A stretch of 64,000 nucleotides of DNA, from the NCBI GenBank assembly GCA_947070915.1, contig CAMTDY010000001.1:1-64000 (forward strand). Direction: 5' to 3'. Both the position numbers and the translations under genes were made by a program. This stretch comes from an uncultured Roseburia sp. Its GTDB lineage: Bacteria > Bacillota > Clostridia > Lachnospirales > Lachnospiraceae. This document shows, piece after piece, positions 45,123-54,080 of the stretch. The notes beneath the pieces were generated by a model. It searched no databases. It was not told the origin of the DNA and worked only from the letters and a program-made list of their open reading frames with translations. Positions within the stretch are counted from its first letter, which is position 1. Each line of letters starts with the position of its first letter.

Positions 45123-45920
45123 ATGCGTGACCAGAATGAATTTATGAGGCAGATGCTTGAACTGGTGGATCTGGCAAAGGCACAGGAGAGCCGGATCACC
45201 AAAGACCAGGTCAGAGATTTCTGCAGTGACCTGGATCTGACGGCGCCGCAGCTGAAGCTGGTATATGATTTTCTGGACGAGCACAACATCGAGGTGGCAG
45301 GACATTCCTCCCGGAAACATGGTGGAAAAGCTGCTTCCCAGGGAGCGGGATTTGAGGCTGGGGACGGTGAACTCCAGGAATCGGATCTGAATACAGAAGA
45401 CTCAAAATATCTCCGTATCTACCGGCGGGAACTGCGGGAGCTGCCGGAACTGTCCAGGGAGGAGAAAGAGGATCTCTACAGGAGGCTTTTGTCCGGCGAT
45501 GCCAGTGTGCAGCATAAGGTGATCGAATCCTTCCTCAAGCGTGTTGTCACCCTGGCGGGGAAATATAAAAACCGCGGGGTACCTTTGGAGGATCTGATCC
45601 AGGAGGGAAACCTGGCGCTGATCACGACGGTGGACATGCTCTGTGGCAATTCTGATATTTCCGATGTAAAAAAAGAACTGGAGCGCAGCGTAAGAGGGCG
45701 CATGATCGAGCTGGCGGACAGCCAGTTAGAAAGCCGGGGGCAGGAAAATACGATCCTGGCGAAGACAAACCTGATCCATGAGGCGACAAAAGTACTTGCC
45801 GAAGAATGGGGAAGGCTTGCCACGGTGGCAGAGCTGGCAGAATATACCAGGATGACAGAGGAAGAGATACGGATGTATGTGGAACTTTCCATGGAGGAGA
45901 TCAAAGTGGGAAAGGACTGA
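45123..45920 (+). CDS. sigma-70-like protein lacking promoter-recognition regions
   Basis: 265 residues. An N-terminal part similar to sigma region 1.1 (SRITKDQVRDFCSDL, QLKLVYDFLDEHNIEV), an acidic/Gly linker, then a region 1.2/2.1/2.2-like stretch: YLRIYRRELRELPELSREEK, VVTLAGKYKNRGVPLEDLIQEGN. Where regions 2.3 and 2.4 (aromatic YATWWIRQAI-type helix) should follow, unrelated sequence is found. A region-3-like helix set (AEEWGRLATVAELAEYTRMTEEEIR) follows and the protein ends there; region 4 is absent. It could bind core RNA polymerase without reading promoters. ATG abuts the alcohol dehydrogenase stop. Function unknown. Confidence 0.75.
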   Translation: MRDQNEFMRQMLELVDLAKAQESRITKDQVRDFCSDLDLTAPQLKLVYDFLDEHNIEVAGHSSRKHGGKAASQGAGFEAGDGELQESDLNTEDSKYLRIYRRELRELPELSREEKEDLYRRLLSGDASVQHKVIESFLKRVVTLAGKYKNRGVPLEDLIQEGNLALITTVDMLCGNSDISDVKKELERSVRGRMIELADSQLESRGQENTILAKTNLIHEATKVLAEEWGRLATVAELAEYTRMTEEEIRMYVELSMEEIKVGKD

Positions 45921-45952
45921 CCGCCTGCAAAGATCTCGATGACGATGAATAA

Positions 45953-46008
45953 AAGAATCAGTGAAGCTGATTCTTGCGAGGTGCGCGCTTTTCAGCCGCA
46001 CCTTTTTT
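45953..46008 (+). terminator. double hairpin with intrinsic terminator after the sigma-like gene
   Basis: AAGAATCAG/CTGATTCTT (45953-45975) is followed by AGGTGCG (45979-45985) pairing with CGCACCT (45997-46003) and a T run. Confidence 0.8.
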
Positions 46009-46030
46009 ATATTCTACAAATATAGTCTAA

Positions 46031-46087
46031 CCACATGATATAGTATTTTGTTTATAAATATCAAGAAAAAATTACAAGATATAGTGG
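46031..46087 (+). promoter_or_regulatory. two NrdR-like boxes upstream of nrdD
   Basis: CCACATGATATAGTAT (46031-46046) and TTACAAGATATAGTGG (46072-46087) resemble the NrdR box (ACA-rich half, ATATAGTGT-like half). Their shared GATATAGT cores lie 41 bp apart, about four helix turns. The second overlaps the -35 box. Confidence 0.65.
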
Positions 46088-46113
46088 ACATCCCATCCTA
46101 TTAGTGATATAAT
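46085..46113 (+). promoter_or_regulatory. nrdD promoter
   Basis: TGGACA (46085-46090), 17-bp spacer, TATAAT (46108-46113). The -10 box is at the centre of the palindrome ATTAGTGAT-ATA-ATCACTAAT (46100-46120). Confidence 0.75.
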
Positions 46114-46170
46114 CACTAATGTTCGGTATTGAGATTATCAGAGTAGTGTTGAAAGGCAGGGGATATTAAG

Positions 46171-48297
46171 GTGAAGGTGATCAAGCGGGACGGGCGCGTG
46201 GTGGACTATGACCGCAATAAAATTCTGGTGGCGGTCAGAAAGGCGAATGCAGAAGTAGAGCCTTTTGAAAAGGTATCAGAGGATGATTTGGATGGCATTA
46301 TCGCCAGCATTGAGAATGCGGGGCGGGAGACCATGCAGGTCGAGGATATCCAGGATATGATCGAGCAGAAGCTGATGGCGGCTGGAAAATTTGTGCTGGC
46401 CAAGACCTATATCATCTATCGCTATACGCGGGAACTGGTGAGAAAGGCAAATACGACGGATGATTCCATCATGAGCCTGATCCAGAACAGCAATAAGGAC
46501 GTTATGGAGGAAAATTCCAATAAAAATGCCTACATTGCATCCACCCAGAGGGATCTGATCGCGGGGGAGGTATCGAAGGATCTGACAAAACGGGTTCTGC
46601 TTCCGGAAAAGATCGTGAGGGCACATGAAGAAGGAGTTCTTCATTTTCATGATATGGATTATTTTGTACAGCCGATCTTTAACTGTTGCCTGATCAATAT
46701 AGGGGACATGCTGGAAAATGGAACCGTCATGAATGGAAAGCTCATAGAAAGCCCCAAGAGTTTTCAGGTGGCGTGTACCGTTGTGACCCAGGTCATCGCC
46801 GCGGTGGCCAGCAGCCAGTATGGCGGCCAGTCTGTTGACATACGCCATCTGGGAAAATACCTGCGGAAAAGTGCCGATAAGTACCGCCAGCGGTATCAGG
46901 AAAAGTTTGGGGATACGTTAGATGAGGCGACGATCGGGACCATGGTGGAAGAGCGTGTGCAGGATGAGCTCCGCTCTGGTGTCCAGACGATCCAGTATCA
47001 GATCAATACGCTGATGACCACCAACGGACAGTCCCCCTTTGTAACCCTTTTCCTGAATCTGGATAAGGATGATGAATACATAGAAGAAAATGCAAAGATT
47101 GTTGAAGAAGTTCTCCGCCAGAGGCTGGAAGGGATCAAAAATGAAAAAGGTGTATATGTCACGCCGGCATTTCCCAAGCTGATCTATGTTCTGGACGAGC
47201 ACAACTGTCTCAAGGGTGGAAAATACGATTATATTACGAGACTGGCGGTAAAATGTTCAGCTAAAAGGCTTTATCCCGATTATATTTCCGCAAAAAAAAT
47301 GAGGGAGAATTATGAGGGAAATGTATTCAGCTGCATGGGATGCCGCAGCTTTCTTTCCACCTGGCAGGATGACCAGGGAAATTATAAATGGGAGGGGCGC
47401 TTTAACCAGGGAGTTGTCAGCCTGAACCTTCCCCAGATCGGGATCATGGCAAAAGAAAACGAAGAATACTTCTGGCAGCTGCTGGAGGAGAGGCTTTCTC
47501 TCTGTTTTGAGGCGCTGATGTGCCGCCATTCTGCCCTGGAGGGAGTGACCTCCGACGTCAGCCCGATCCACTGGCAGTACGGGGCGATTGCAAGACTGGA
47601 AAAGGGAGAAAAGATTGACAAGCTGCTGCATGACGGATATTCGACGATCTCCCTCGGATATATTGGTCTGTATGAGGTGACAAAACTGATGACCGGGGAG
47701 AGCCATACTACAGAAAAGGGAAGCAAGTTCGCTCTTAAGGTGATGAACCGCCTGCGCCGCGCCACCGATACCTGGAAGGAAGAGACCGGTCTCGGCTTTG
47801 GACTCTATGGCACGCCGGCAGAATCCCTGTGTTATCGCTTCGCTGAGATTGATAAGAAGCGTTTTGGCGTGATCAAGGATATTACCGACAAGGGATATTA
47901 TACCAATTCCTATCATGTGGATGTCCGCGAGAAGATCGACGTATTCAGTAAATTTACTTTTGAGAGCCAGTTTCAGACGATTTCCTCCGGAGGCGCCATC
48001 TCCTATGTGGAGATCCCCAACATGCAGCACAATCTGCCGGCTCTCGAAGAAATTGTAAAATTTATCTACGATAACATACAGTATGCGGAGTTTAATACAA
48101 AATCCGATTATTGCCATGTATGCGGTTTTGACGGAGAGATCGTGATCAATGAAGACCTCGTATGGGAGTGTCCGAACTGTGGCAACCAGGATCATAATAA
48201 AATGAATGTGACCAGGAGAACCTGTGGTTATCTCGGGGAAAATTTCTGGAATGTGGGCAAGACCAAGGAGATCAATTCCAGGGTTCTGCACATTTAA
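46171..48297 (+). CDS. nrdD: anaerobic ribonucleoside-triphosphate reductase
   Basis: 708 residues. N-terminal ATP-cone (about 1-95, KVIKRDGRVVDYDRNKI) for allosteric control; large glycyl-radical barrel; C-terminal zinc site CHVCGF and CPNCGN; glycyl radical in RRTCGYLGENFWNVG. It reduces ribonucleoside triphosphates to deoxy forms without oxygen, after activation by NrdG. GTG start at 46171 after AGGGG. Followed by nrdG and dut, so the unit covers dNTP supply and dUTP removal. NrdR boxes upstream suggest repression when dNTP is high. Confidence 0.97.
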   Translation: MKVIKRDGRVVDYDRNKILVAVRKANAEVEPFEKVSEDDLDGIIASIENAGRETMQVEDIQDMIEQKLMAAGKFVLAKTYIIYRYTRELVRKANTTDDSIMSLIQNSNKDVMEENSNKNAYIASTQRDLIAGEVSKDLTKRVLLPEKIVRAHEEGVLHFHDMDYFVQPIFNCCLINIGDMLENGTVMNGKLIESPKSFQVACTVVTQVIAAVASSQYGGQSVDIRHLGKYLRKSADKYRQRYQEKFGDTLDEATIGTMVEERVQDELRSGVQTIQYQINTLMTTNGQSPFVTLFLNLDKDDEYIEENAKIVEEVLRQRLEGIKNEKGVYVTPAFPKLIYVLDEHNCLKGGKYDYITRLAVKCSAKRLYPDYISAKKMRENYEGNVFSCMGCRSFLSTWQDDQGNYKWEGRFNQGVVSLNLPQIGIMAKENEEYFWQLLEERLSLCFEALMCRHSALEGVTSDVSPIHWQYGAIARLEKGEKIDKLLHDGYSTISLGYIGLYEVTKLMTGESHTTEKGSKFALKVMNRLRRATDTWKEETGLGFGLYGTPAESLCYRFAEIDKKRFGVIKDITDKGYYTNSYHVDVREKIDVFSKFTFESQFQTISSGGAISYVEIPNMQHNLPALEEIVKFIYDNIQYAEFNTKSDYCHVCGFDGEIVINEDLVWECPNCGNQDHNKMNVTRRTCGYLGENFWNVGKTKEINSRVLHI

Positions 48298-48365
48298 CCA
48301 AAAGTTCCGTCAGACCGGTCCCGTGGCGGCAGATGGCGCCGCCGGGCTGAGAAAGGGAAAATAAA

Positions 48366-48896
48366 ATGAATTATGCAGATATAAAGCAGTATGATGTGGC
48401 AAACGGCCTGGGCGTCAGGGTATCAGTCTTTGTCAGCGGTTGTACCCATCACTGCAAAAACTGTTTTAATCCGGAGACCTGGGATTTTACATATGGTAAG
48501 CCTTTTACCCAGACAGAGATCCAGCAGATCCTGGATTATCTGGAACCTTCCTATGTGTCCGGATTATCTGTTCTGGGAGGGGAACCCTTTGAAAAAACCA
48601 ACCAGGAGGGGCTTCTCCCTCTGTTGAAGCAGGTAAAAGAGAGATATCCGGAGAAGGACATCTGGTGCTATTCCGGATATTTATTTGACAGCCAGATCCT
48701 GGGACAGATGTGCCAGGAGTCGGAGACCACCAGGGAGATGCTTTCCTGTATTGATATATTAGTGGATGGACGGTTTGTGGAAGAGAAAAAGAATCTGAAG
48801 CTGCGCTTCCGGGGTTCAGAGAACCAGAGGATCATCGATGTAAAAAGGTCGCTGGAGACTGGCAGGGTGGTGCTCTGGCAGGAAGAAGAGAAGTAG
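48366..48896 (+). CDS. nrdG: anaerobic ribonucleotide reductase activating protein
   Basis: 176 residues. Radical-SAM enzyme that places the glycyl radical on NrdD using S-adenosylmethionine and a 4Fe-4S cluster. The cluster motif is visible as CTHHCKNCFN (C-x3-C-x2-C), and VLGGEPF is the SAM-binding GGE block. Start ATG after AAAGGGAAAATAAA. The 68-nt gap after nrdD contains a GGCGGC/GCCGCC stem without a T run. Confidence 0.95.
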   Translation: MNYADIKQYDVANGLGVRVSVFVSGCTHHCKNCFNPETWDFTYGKPFTQTEIQQILDYLEPSYVSGLSVLGGEPFEKTNQEGLLPLLKQVKERYPEKDIWCYSGYLFDSQILGQMCQESETTREMLSCIDILVDGRFVEEKKNLKLRFRGSENQRIIDVKRSLETGRVVLWQEEEK

Positions 48897-48920
48897 TAAT
48901 GATATCGGATGGAGGATGAG

Positions 48921-49367
48921 ATGGAGCAGATAAAAGTAACCTTTATGAAAATGAATCCCAGGGCACAGGTGCCTGTATATGGTACAGAGTATTCGGCAGG
49001 GGCAGATCTGTCTGCCTGTATGGAACAGCCAGTAACGGTTCATCCCGGAACGACGGAATTTATCCCTACCGGAATCGCTGTGGCGATCCCCAGGGGACTG
49101 GTGGGGCTGGTCTATGCCAGAAGCGGCCTCGCCTGCAAACAGGGGCTGGCTCCGGCGAATAAAGTCGGCGTGATCGATTCGGATTACCGGGGGGAGATCA
49201 TGGTGGCGCTGCACAACCATTCCAGGGAGAGCCTGGTGGTGGAGCCCGGCCAGAGGGTGGCACAGATGGTCATCGCTCCTTATATCTATGCGGAGTATGA
49301 GGAGAGAGACAGCCTGGACGAGACAGACCGGGGCAGCGGCGGATTTGGTTCGACAGGAAGCAGATGA
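48921..49367 (+). CDS. dut: deoxyuridine triphosphatase
   Basis: About 148 residues, homotrimeric dUTPase type. All five motifs can be read: SAGADLSA, ARSGLA, GVIDSDYRGEI, GQRVAQMVI and the C-terminal RGSGGFGSTG arm. It splits dUTP to dUMP and pyrophosphate, keeping uracil out of DNA and feeding dTMP synthesis. Start 48921 has GGAGG upstream; an earlier ATG at 48909 is part of that ribosome site. Last gene of the nrd unit. Confidence 0.95.
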   Translation: MEQIKVTFMKMNPRAQVPVYGTEYSAGADLSACMEQPVTVHPGTTEFIPTGIAVAIPRGLVGLVYARSGLACKQGLAPANKVGVIDSDYRGEIMVALHNHSRESLVVEPGQRVAQMVIAPYIYAEYEERDSLDETDRGSGGFGSTGSR

Positions 49368-49377
49368 ATGTAAAAAC

Positions 49378-49406
49378 TTTACAGGAATACCGTTCCATGG
49401 TATAAT
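49378..49406 (+). promoter_or_regulatory. promoter of the sensor kinase-recG unit
   Basis: TTTACA (49378-49383), exact 17-bp spacer, TATAAT (49401-49406), about 40 nt before the kinase start; it rules out longer kinase reading frames. Confidence 0.8.
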
Positions 49407-49446
49407 GTGTGTTGGAGAAAACAGTAGAAAAGATAGAGGTGTGACA

Positions 49447-51546
49447 TTGAAAAAAGCTAAAAATAAGATTTCCCTGACACTGGATGAGACAACGATGCCT
49501 GTGATCGAACAGCTGGCCGACGGGATGCCAGGCGGTTTCTTTATATATCGTGCGGAAGGAGAGGAGGAACTCCTTTATTTTAATGCGGCAATGCTGCGTA
49601 TTTTTGGCTGTGGGACCAGGGAAGAATTTATAGAACTGACGGGCAGTTCTTTCAGGGGGATGGTGCATCCGGATGATATCGATGAGGTTGAAAACAGCAT
49701 AAAAGATCAAGTTGAGAAAAGTATTTATGATCTGGATTATGTGGAATACCGGATCATCCGCAGGGATGGATCCATCCGGTGGGTGGAGGATTACGGCCAC
49801 TTTTTATATACCGAAAAATACGGAAATATTTTTTATGTTTTTATTGAGGATGCGACAGAACGGCTCAGAGACCGTATCCAGGAATTAGAAACCATTAATA
49901 CAGAGCTAAAGCGCCTTCACGCCAGAGAAATCCAGTATAAAAAGGCGTTGTTAAAGGATGCCGTTTCTTTTTGTGAGATCAATCTAACAAGGGATGAGTT
50001 TTTGACTGTATCCACTCAGATCCAAGGCGAAGAAGAGTACGATCTGACAAAAAGGACAGAGAATCATCCCATCAGGAAATATTCTGAATATATAAAACAA
50101 TGGGAAAAAAATATAAGCGATGACCGGTTGGAAACCTACCGAATATTTTTTCAGGCAGAACGATTAAAACGCTGCTATGAAGAGGGAAAACTGGAACAGT
50201 CCTATGAATGCCAGATTATAGATGCAAAAGGAAGGGCACGGCTGTGGCAATTTGTGTTGCTGCTGGGGAAAAATATAAATTCTGATGATATTATTGGTTT
50301 GGTTATCATTAAGGACATCACGGAACAGCTGGCAAAACAAAATCTTTTGCTGGCCGCGCTCCAGCAGGCGCAGATGGCGAAGATTGCAAGAAATACATTT
50401 TTATCGAACATGTCCCACGACATCCGTACCCCATTGAATGCGATCATAGGATACACCGACCTGGCAAGAGACCACAAAGATGAAGTAGGCAAAGTGGAAA
50501 ACTATATGGACAAAATACAGGTGTCCAGTGAACAGTTGTTAGCGATTCTGAATGAATCGCTGGAGGTTACGCGAATCGAGTCAGGAAAGGTGAGCCTGAT
50601 CGAGCGGAAATGTCATCTGGCGGATCTTCTGGAGGATGTAGAGAGTACGTTTCGTATTGGAATTCAGGAAAAGGGCATTAGTTTTTACATGGAAAAGGAT
50701 GATGTCCGGCATTTTTCAGTGGTGGTAGATTACATAAGACTCAAGGAGATTTTATGCCAGCTGGTGGACAATGCCATGAAATATACAGAACCGGGAGGCA
50801 TGATATGTCTCACCATGAAAGAATCTGACATTGCCGTGAACGGATATGCCAAGTTTCAGTTTATGGTCAAGGATGATGGGATCGGCATATCGGAAGAATT
50901 TCAGACAAGTCTGTTTGAGCCATTTAAAAGAGAGAATAATACGACAGCAAGCGGGGTTTCCGGTACCGGACTTGGTCTTACCGTGGTAAAAGGCCTGGTT
51001 GATATCATGGGAGGAGAAATCTCTGTTAAGAGTGAACCGGGAAAAGGCTGCTGTTTTACCGTAAGCATGCTGATGAAACTGCAGAAAAAGCAGCAGGGAG
51101 AACATTTGGAAAACAGCGGAAATAACGACATTGACCAGGTATCTATGAAGGGAAAACGGATCCTGGTAGTAGAAGACAACGAGATCAACCGGGAGATTGT
51201 GGAAGAAGTCTTGAAAAGCGAGGGTTTTTTGGTGGAGACCGCACAAAATGGAGAAGAGGCATTGGAAAAAATTAAGGAATCAAAGCCCGGATATTATTCG
51301 TTGGTTTTGATGGATATTCAAATGCCGGTGATGGATGGTTATGAGGCAACAAAGGCCATCAGAAATCTAGAAGACAAAAGGCTGGCAGGTGTTCCCATTG
51401 TTGCGTTGTCGGCAAATGCCTTTGCAGAAGATTATCAGCATTCTCTGGATGTGGGGATGGATGCCCACGTTCCCAAACCGATTGACCGAATAAAACTGAG
51501 GGAGCTTTTGCAGCATCTGATCGGAAAGGATTCCCATGAATTATAA
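49447..51546 (+). CDS. hybrid sensor histidine kinase with C-terminal receiver
   Basis: About 699 residues with no membrane segment, so probably cytosolic. A PAS domain (about 30-150, with HPDD and YRIIRRDGSIRWVEDYG) is followed by a second PAS-like region, then HisKA with SHDIRTPLNA (His324), an HATPase domain (N-box DNAMKY, G boxes DDGIGI and GTGLGL), and a receiver with phospho-Asp in LMDIQMPVMDG (Asp623). No output domain or phosphotransfer partner is nearby. TTG at 49447 with GAGGTG upstream is the best start; GTG at 49441 is possible. Signal unknown. Overlaps recG by 11 nt. Confidence 0.88.
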   Translation: MKKAKNKISLTLDETTMPVIEQLADGMPGGFFIYRAEGEEELLYFNAAMLRIFGCGTREEFIELTGSSFRGMVHPDDIDEVENSIKDQVEKSIYDLDYVEYRIIRRDGSIRWVEDYGHFLYTEKYGNIFYVFIEDATERLRDRIQELETINTELKRLHAREIQYKKALLKDAVSFCEINLTRDEFLTVSTQIQGEEEYDLTKRTENHPIRKYSEYIKQWEKNISDDRLETYRIFFQAERLKRCYEEGKLEQSYECQIIDAKGRARLWQFVLLLGKNINSDDIIGLVIIKDITEQLAKQNLLLAALQQAQMAKIARNTFLSNMSHDIRTPLNAIIGYTDLARDHKDEVGKVENYMDKIQVSSEQLLAILNESLEVTRIESGKVSLIERKCHLADLLEDVESTFRIGIQEKGISFYMEKDDVRHFSVVVDYIRLKEILCQLVDNAMKYTEPGGMICLTMKESDIAVNGYAKFQFMVKDDGIGISEEFQTSLFEPFKRENNTTASGVSGTGLGLTVVKGLVDIMGGEISVKSEPGKGCCFTVSMLMKLQKKQQGEHLENSGNNDIDQVSMKGKRILVVEDNEINREIVEEVLKSEGFLVETAQNGEEALEKIKESKPGYYSLVLMDIQMPVMDGYEATKAIRNLEDKRLAGVPIVALSANAFAEDYQHSLDVGMDAHVPKPIDRIKLRELLQHLIGKDSHEL

Positions 51547-53572
51547 TGATAGTGTCCGCAAGATTAAAGGAGTAGGGGAAAAGGCGGAAAATTATTTACA
51601 TAAACTGGACATCTTCCAGGTGGGAGATCTGTTGGAACATTACCCCAGAAATTATGATGAGTTTAAAGAACCTGTACCCATTTCTGAGCTACAGGAGGGA
51701 AAGGTTATGGCGGTAGAGGGTGTGCTCCGCAGAAAACCTTCGGTAAAGAACACGTCCAATCTGAAGATCATCACTGCCTTTCTGGAAGATGCGACAGGTG
51801 TAGTGCAGATTACCTGGTTTAATATGCCTTTTCTGATGAACCAACTCCGACTGGGAACGAGATATATCATGAGGGGAAAGACCGGCCGTCACAACGGAAA
51901 GCTGGTTCTGGAACAACCTAAGTTATATAGTAAAAATGAGTTTTATAAAAAAGTGGGAAAGATGCTCCCCATCTATCCCCTTACGGCGGGGCTGACAAAT
52001 CATCAGATGACGAAAGCAGTTCAGGCCGCCCTGTCGGAGTGCGAGGGGATTCTGGAGTTCCTGCCCCTGGAGATCCGGAAGCGTGGTGATCTCGTGGGAT
52101 ACAAAAAGGCGGTGCAGGATATACATTTTCCCAAAAACCGGGTAGATTTTATAAAGGCGAGAAAACGTCTTGTATTTGATGAATTATTCTTATATCAGGC
52201 GGCTCTTCGGGCGATTCGTCTGCAGAATGACCAGGAGAGCTGCCATGTTATGGTTCAGAAAAAAGAGGTGGAAGAATTTTTAGAGAGCCTGCCCTTTACG
52301 CTGACCGGCGCCCAGAGAAAGGTTTATGATGAGATCCTGGCGGATCTTTGCGGCGGGCGTGTTATGAACCGGCTGGTACAGGGGGATGTGGGATCCGGAA
52401 AAACGGTGGTAGCGGTCCTCGCCCTCTATCTGACAGTCTGTAATGGCTGCCAGGGAGCATTTATGGTCCCCACAGAAGTTCTTGCCCGCCAGCATTATGC
52501 CTCCCTTCAGGACATGCTCGGTGTGCTGGGCGTCAGGGTGGGACTGCTTACCGGCTCCCTGACAGCGAAGCAGAAGCGGGAAGGAAAAGAAAAGCTGGCT
52601 GCGGGGGAATGGGATATCGTGGTGGGAACCCACGCGATCCTGCAGGACAATGTGGAATTTCAGGATCTGGCTCTTGTCATTACCGACGAACAGCACCGTT
52701 TTGGGGTGAGACAGCGGGAGGTGCTCTCAGAGAAGGGGAACGTTCCCCACATACTTGCCATGAGTGCGACGCCGATCCCAAGAACCCTCGCGCTGGTGTT
52801 ATATGGGGATATGGACCTTTCGGTGATGGATGAGCTGCCGGCAAACCGTCTTCCCATCAAGAACTGCGTGGTGGGGACGGATTACCGGCCGAATGCCTAT
52901 CGGTTTATGAAAGAACAGATCGGTATGGGCCATCAGGTCTATATCATCTGTCCGATGGTGGAAGAAAATGAAGATGTGGAATTGGAAAGCGTGGCGCTCT
53001 ATACGGAACAGTTGCGGCAGATTTTCAGCGGAACCGCTGTGGTAGACAGTCTGCATGGCAAGATGAAGCCGGCACAGAAGAATGAGGTAATGGAGCGCTT
53101 TGGGGCAGGAGAAACCGATATCCTGGTGTCAACTACTGTCATTGAGGTGGGCATCGACGTGCCCAACGCCACGGTGATCATGATCGAGAACGCAGAGCGG
53201 TTCGGTCTCGCCGGCCTTCATCAGCTGAGAGGGCGGGTGGGCCGTGGAGATGCCCAGTCCTACTGCATTCTCATGTATGGAAATGATACAAAGGAGGGAA
53301 AAGAGAGACTCTCGGTCCTTGCCTCCTCCAATGACGGATTTTATATCGCCAGGGAGGATCTGAGGCTCCGCGGCCAGGGAGACTTCTTCGGGGTGCTGCA
53401 GAGCGGGGACAAGCTGTTTAAACTGGCAGATATTTATGAGGATGCAAAATTGCTGCAGGCCGCCAGTGAAGAGGCACAACGCTATGATTTTCACGAGATC
53501 AGCAGTTTTTATGCCAAGAACCGGCATCTCTCGGAAAAGCTGGAACACTATATGGGAAAAGTATCACTATAG
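51536..53572 (+). CDS. recG: ATP-dependent DNA helicase RecG
   Basis: 678 residues, full length. N-terminal wedge/OB region, then helicase core: Walker A GDVGSGKTVVA, DEQH box TDEQHRFG, SATPIPRTL, motif V/VI TVIEVGIDVPNA and QLRGRVGRG. It reverses stalled forks and processes branched DNA. The ATG lies within the end of the kinase gene after GGAAAGG, so it is coupled to it, an unusual partnership. Confidence 0.96.
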   Translation: MNYNDSVRKIKGVGEKAENYLHKLDIFQVGDLLEHYPRNYDEFKEPVPISELQEGKVMAVEGVLRRKPSVKNTSNLKIITAFLEDATGVVQITWFNMPFLMNQLRLGTRYIMRGKTGRHNGKLVLEQPKLYSKNEFYKKVGKMLPIYPLTAGLTNHQMTKAVQAALSECEGILEFLPLEIRKRGDLVGYKKAVQDIHFPKNRVDFIKARKRLVFDELFLYQAALRAIRLQNDQESCHVMVQKKEVEEFLESLPFTLTGAQRKVYDEILADLCGGRVMNRLVQGDVGSGKTVVAVLALYLTVCNGCQGAFMVPTEVLARQHYASLQDMLGVLGVRVGLLTGSLTAKQKREGKEKLAAGEWDIVVGTHAILQDNVEFQDLALVITDEQHRFGVRQREVLSEKGNVPHILAMSATPIPRTLALVLYGDMDLSVMDELPANRLPIKNCVVGTDYRPNAYRFMKEQIGMGHQVYIICPMVEENEDVELESVALYTEQLRQIFSGTAVVDSLHGKMKPAQKNEVMERFGAGETDILVSTTVIEVGIDVPNATVIMIENAERFGLAGLHQLRGRVGRGDAQSYCILMYGNDTKEGKERLSVLASSNDGFYIAREDLRLRGQGDFFGVLQSGDKLFKLADIYEDAKLLQAASEEAQRYDFHEISSFYAKNRHLSEKLEHYMGKVSL

Positions 53573-53634
53573 TCCGGCGGAACCACCCGTCCGGCCTGCC
53601 CAGAGGCGTGTGTCCATACAACATTATTTTTTTC

Positions 53635-53663
53635 TTGACAATCTTTAAAAAATAGGCTATACT
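53635..53663 (+). promoter_or_regulatory. promoter of the ylxM-ffh block
   Basis: TTGACA (53635-53640), 17-bp spacer, TATACT (53658-53663). Confidence 0.8.
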
Positions 53664-53686
53664 CTGTAAAGTAATTTGCTTTACAG
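53664..53686 (+). promoter_or_regulatory. palindrome at the ylxM-ffh transcription start
   Basis: CTGTAAAG-N7-CTTTACAG, a perfect 8-bp inverted repeat directly after the -10 box. It would be an operator in DNA or a 5'-end hairpin in the RNA. Confidence 0.65.
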
Positions 53687-53708
53687 CAGTGAAAGCGGGG
53701 TTGTACAG

Positions 53709-54068
53709 ATGACGCAGAAAAATTCTCTGACAGATATAAATGAGATTGTCAGATTATCGTATTTGTATGATTTCTATGGACCGCTGTTAAAAGACAGACA
53801 TCGTGAGATTTTTGAACAATATATACTGAATGATCTTTCTCTCAGTGAGATTGCACAAAAATATGATATCACCAGACAGGGAGTTTACGATATCGTAAAA
53901 CGGGGAAGCCGGAAGCTGGAAGAGTATGAAGATAAATTACAGCTGTTCCAGAAGTTCCAGATGGCAAAAGAACGGCTGGGGAAGATCGAGGATCTGATCA
54001 GGAAAGACCGGGAGCTTGAGAAAGAAGAACTGCTGGCACTGGCCCATGAGATCTATGATATCCTGTAA
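53709..54068 (+). CDS. ylxM: YlxM-type helix-turn-helix protein (UPF0122)
   Basis: 119 residues. It resembles sigma region 4: LSEIAQKYDITRQGVYDIVKRG is the helix-turn-helix. YlxM genes sit next to ffh in Firmicutes and the protein assists signal recognition particle work. The rest is helical and charged. ATG 53709 with a weak GCGGGG site. The stop is 12 nt from ffh. Confidence 0.92.
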   Translation: MTQKNSLTDINEIVRLSYLYDFYGPLLKDRHREIFEQYILNDLSLSEIAQKYDITRQGVYDIVKRGSRKLEEYEDKLQLFQKFQMAKERLGKIEDLIRKDRELEKEELLALAHEIYDIL

Positions 54069-54080
54069 GGAGGTGGCATC

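Noticed and set aside
48297..48365. Terminator between nrdD and nrdG
   Set aside because: The GGCGGC/GCCGCC stem has no T run, and the two genes act together, so a full stop here is unlikely.
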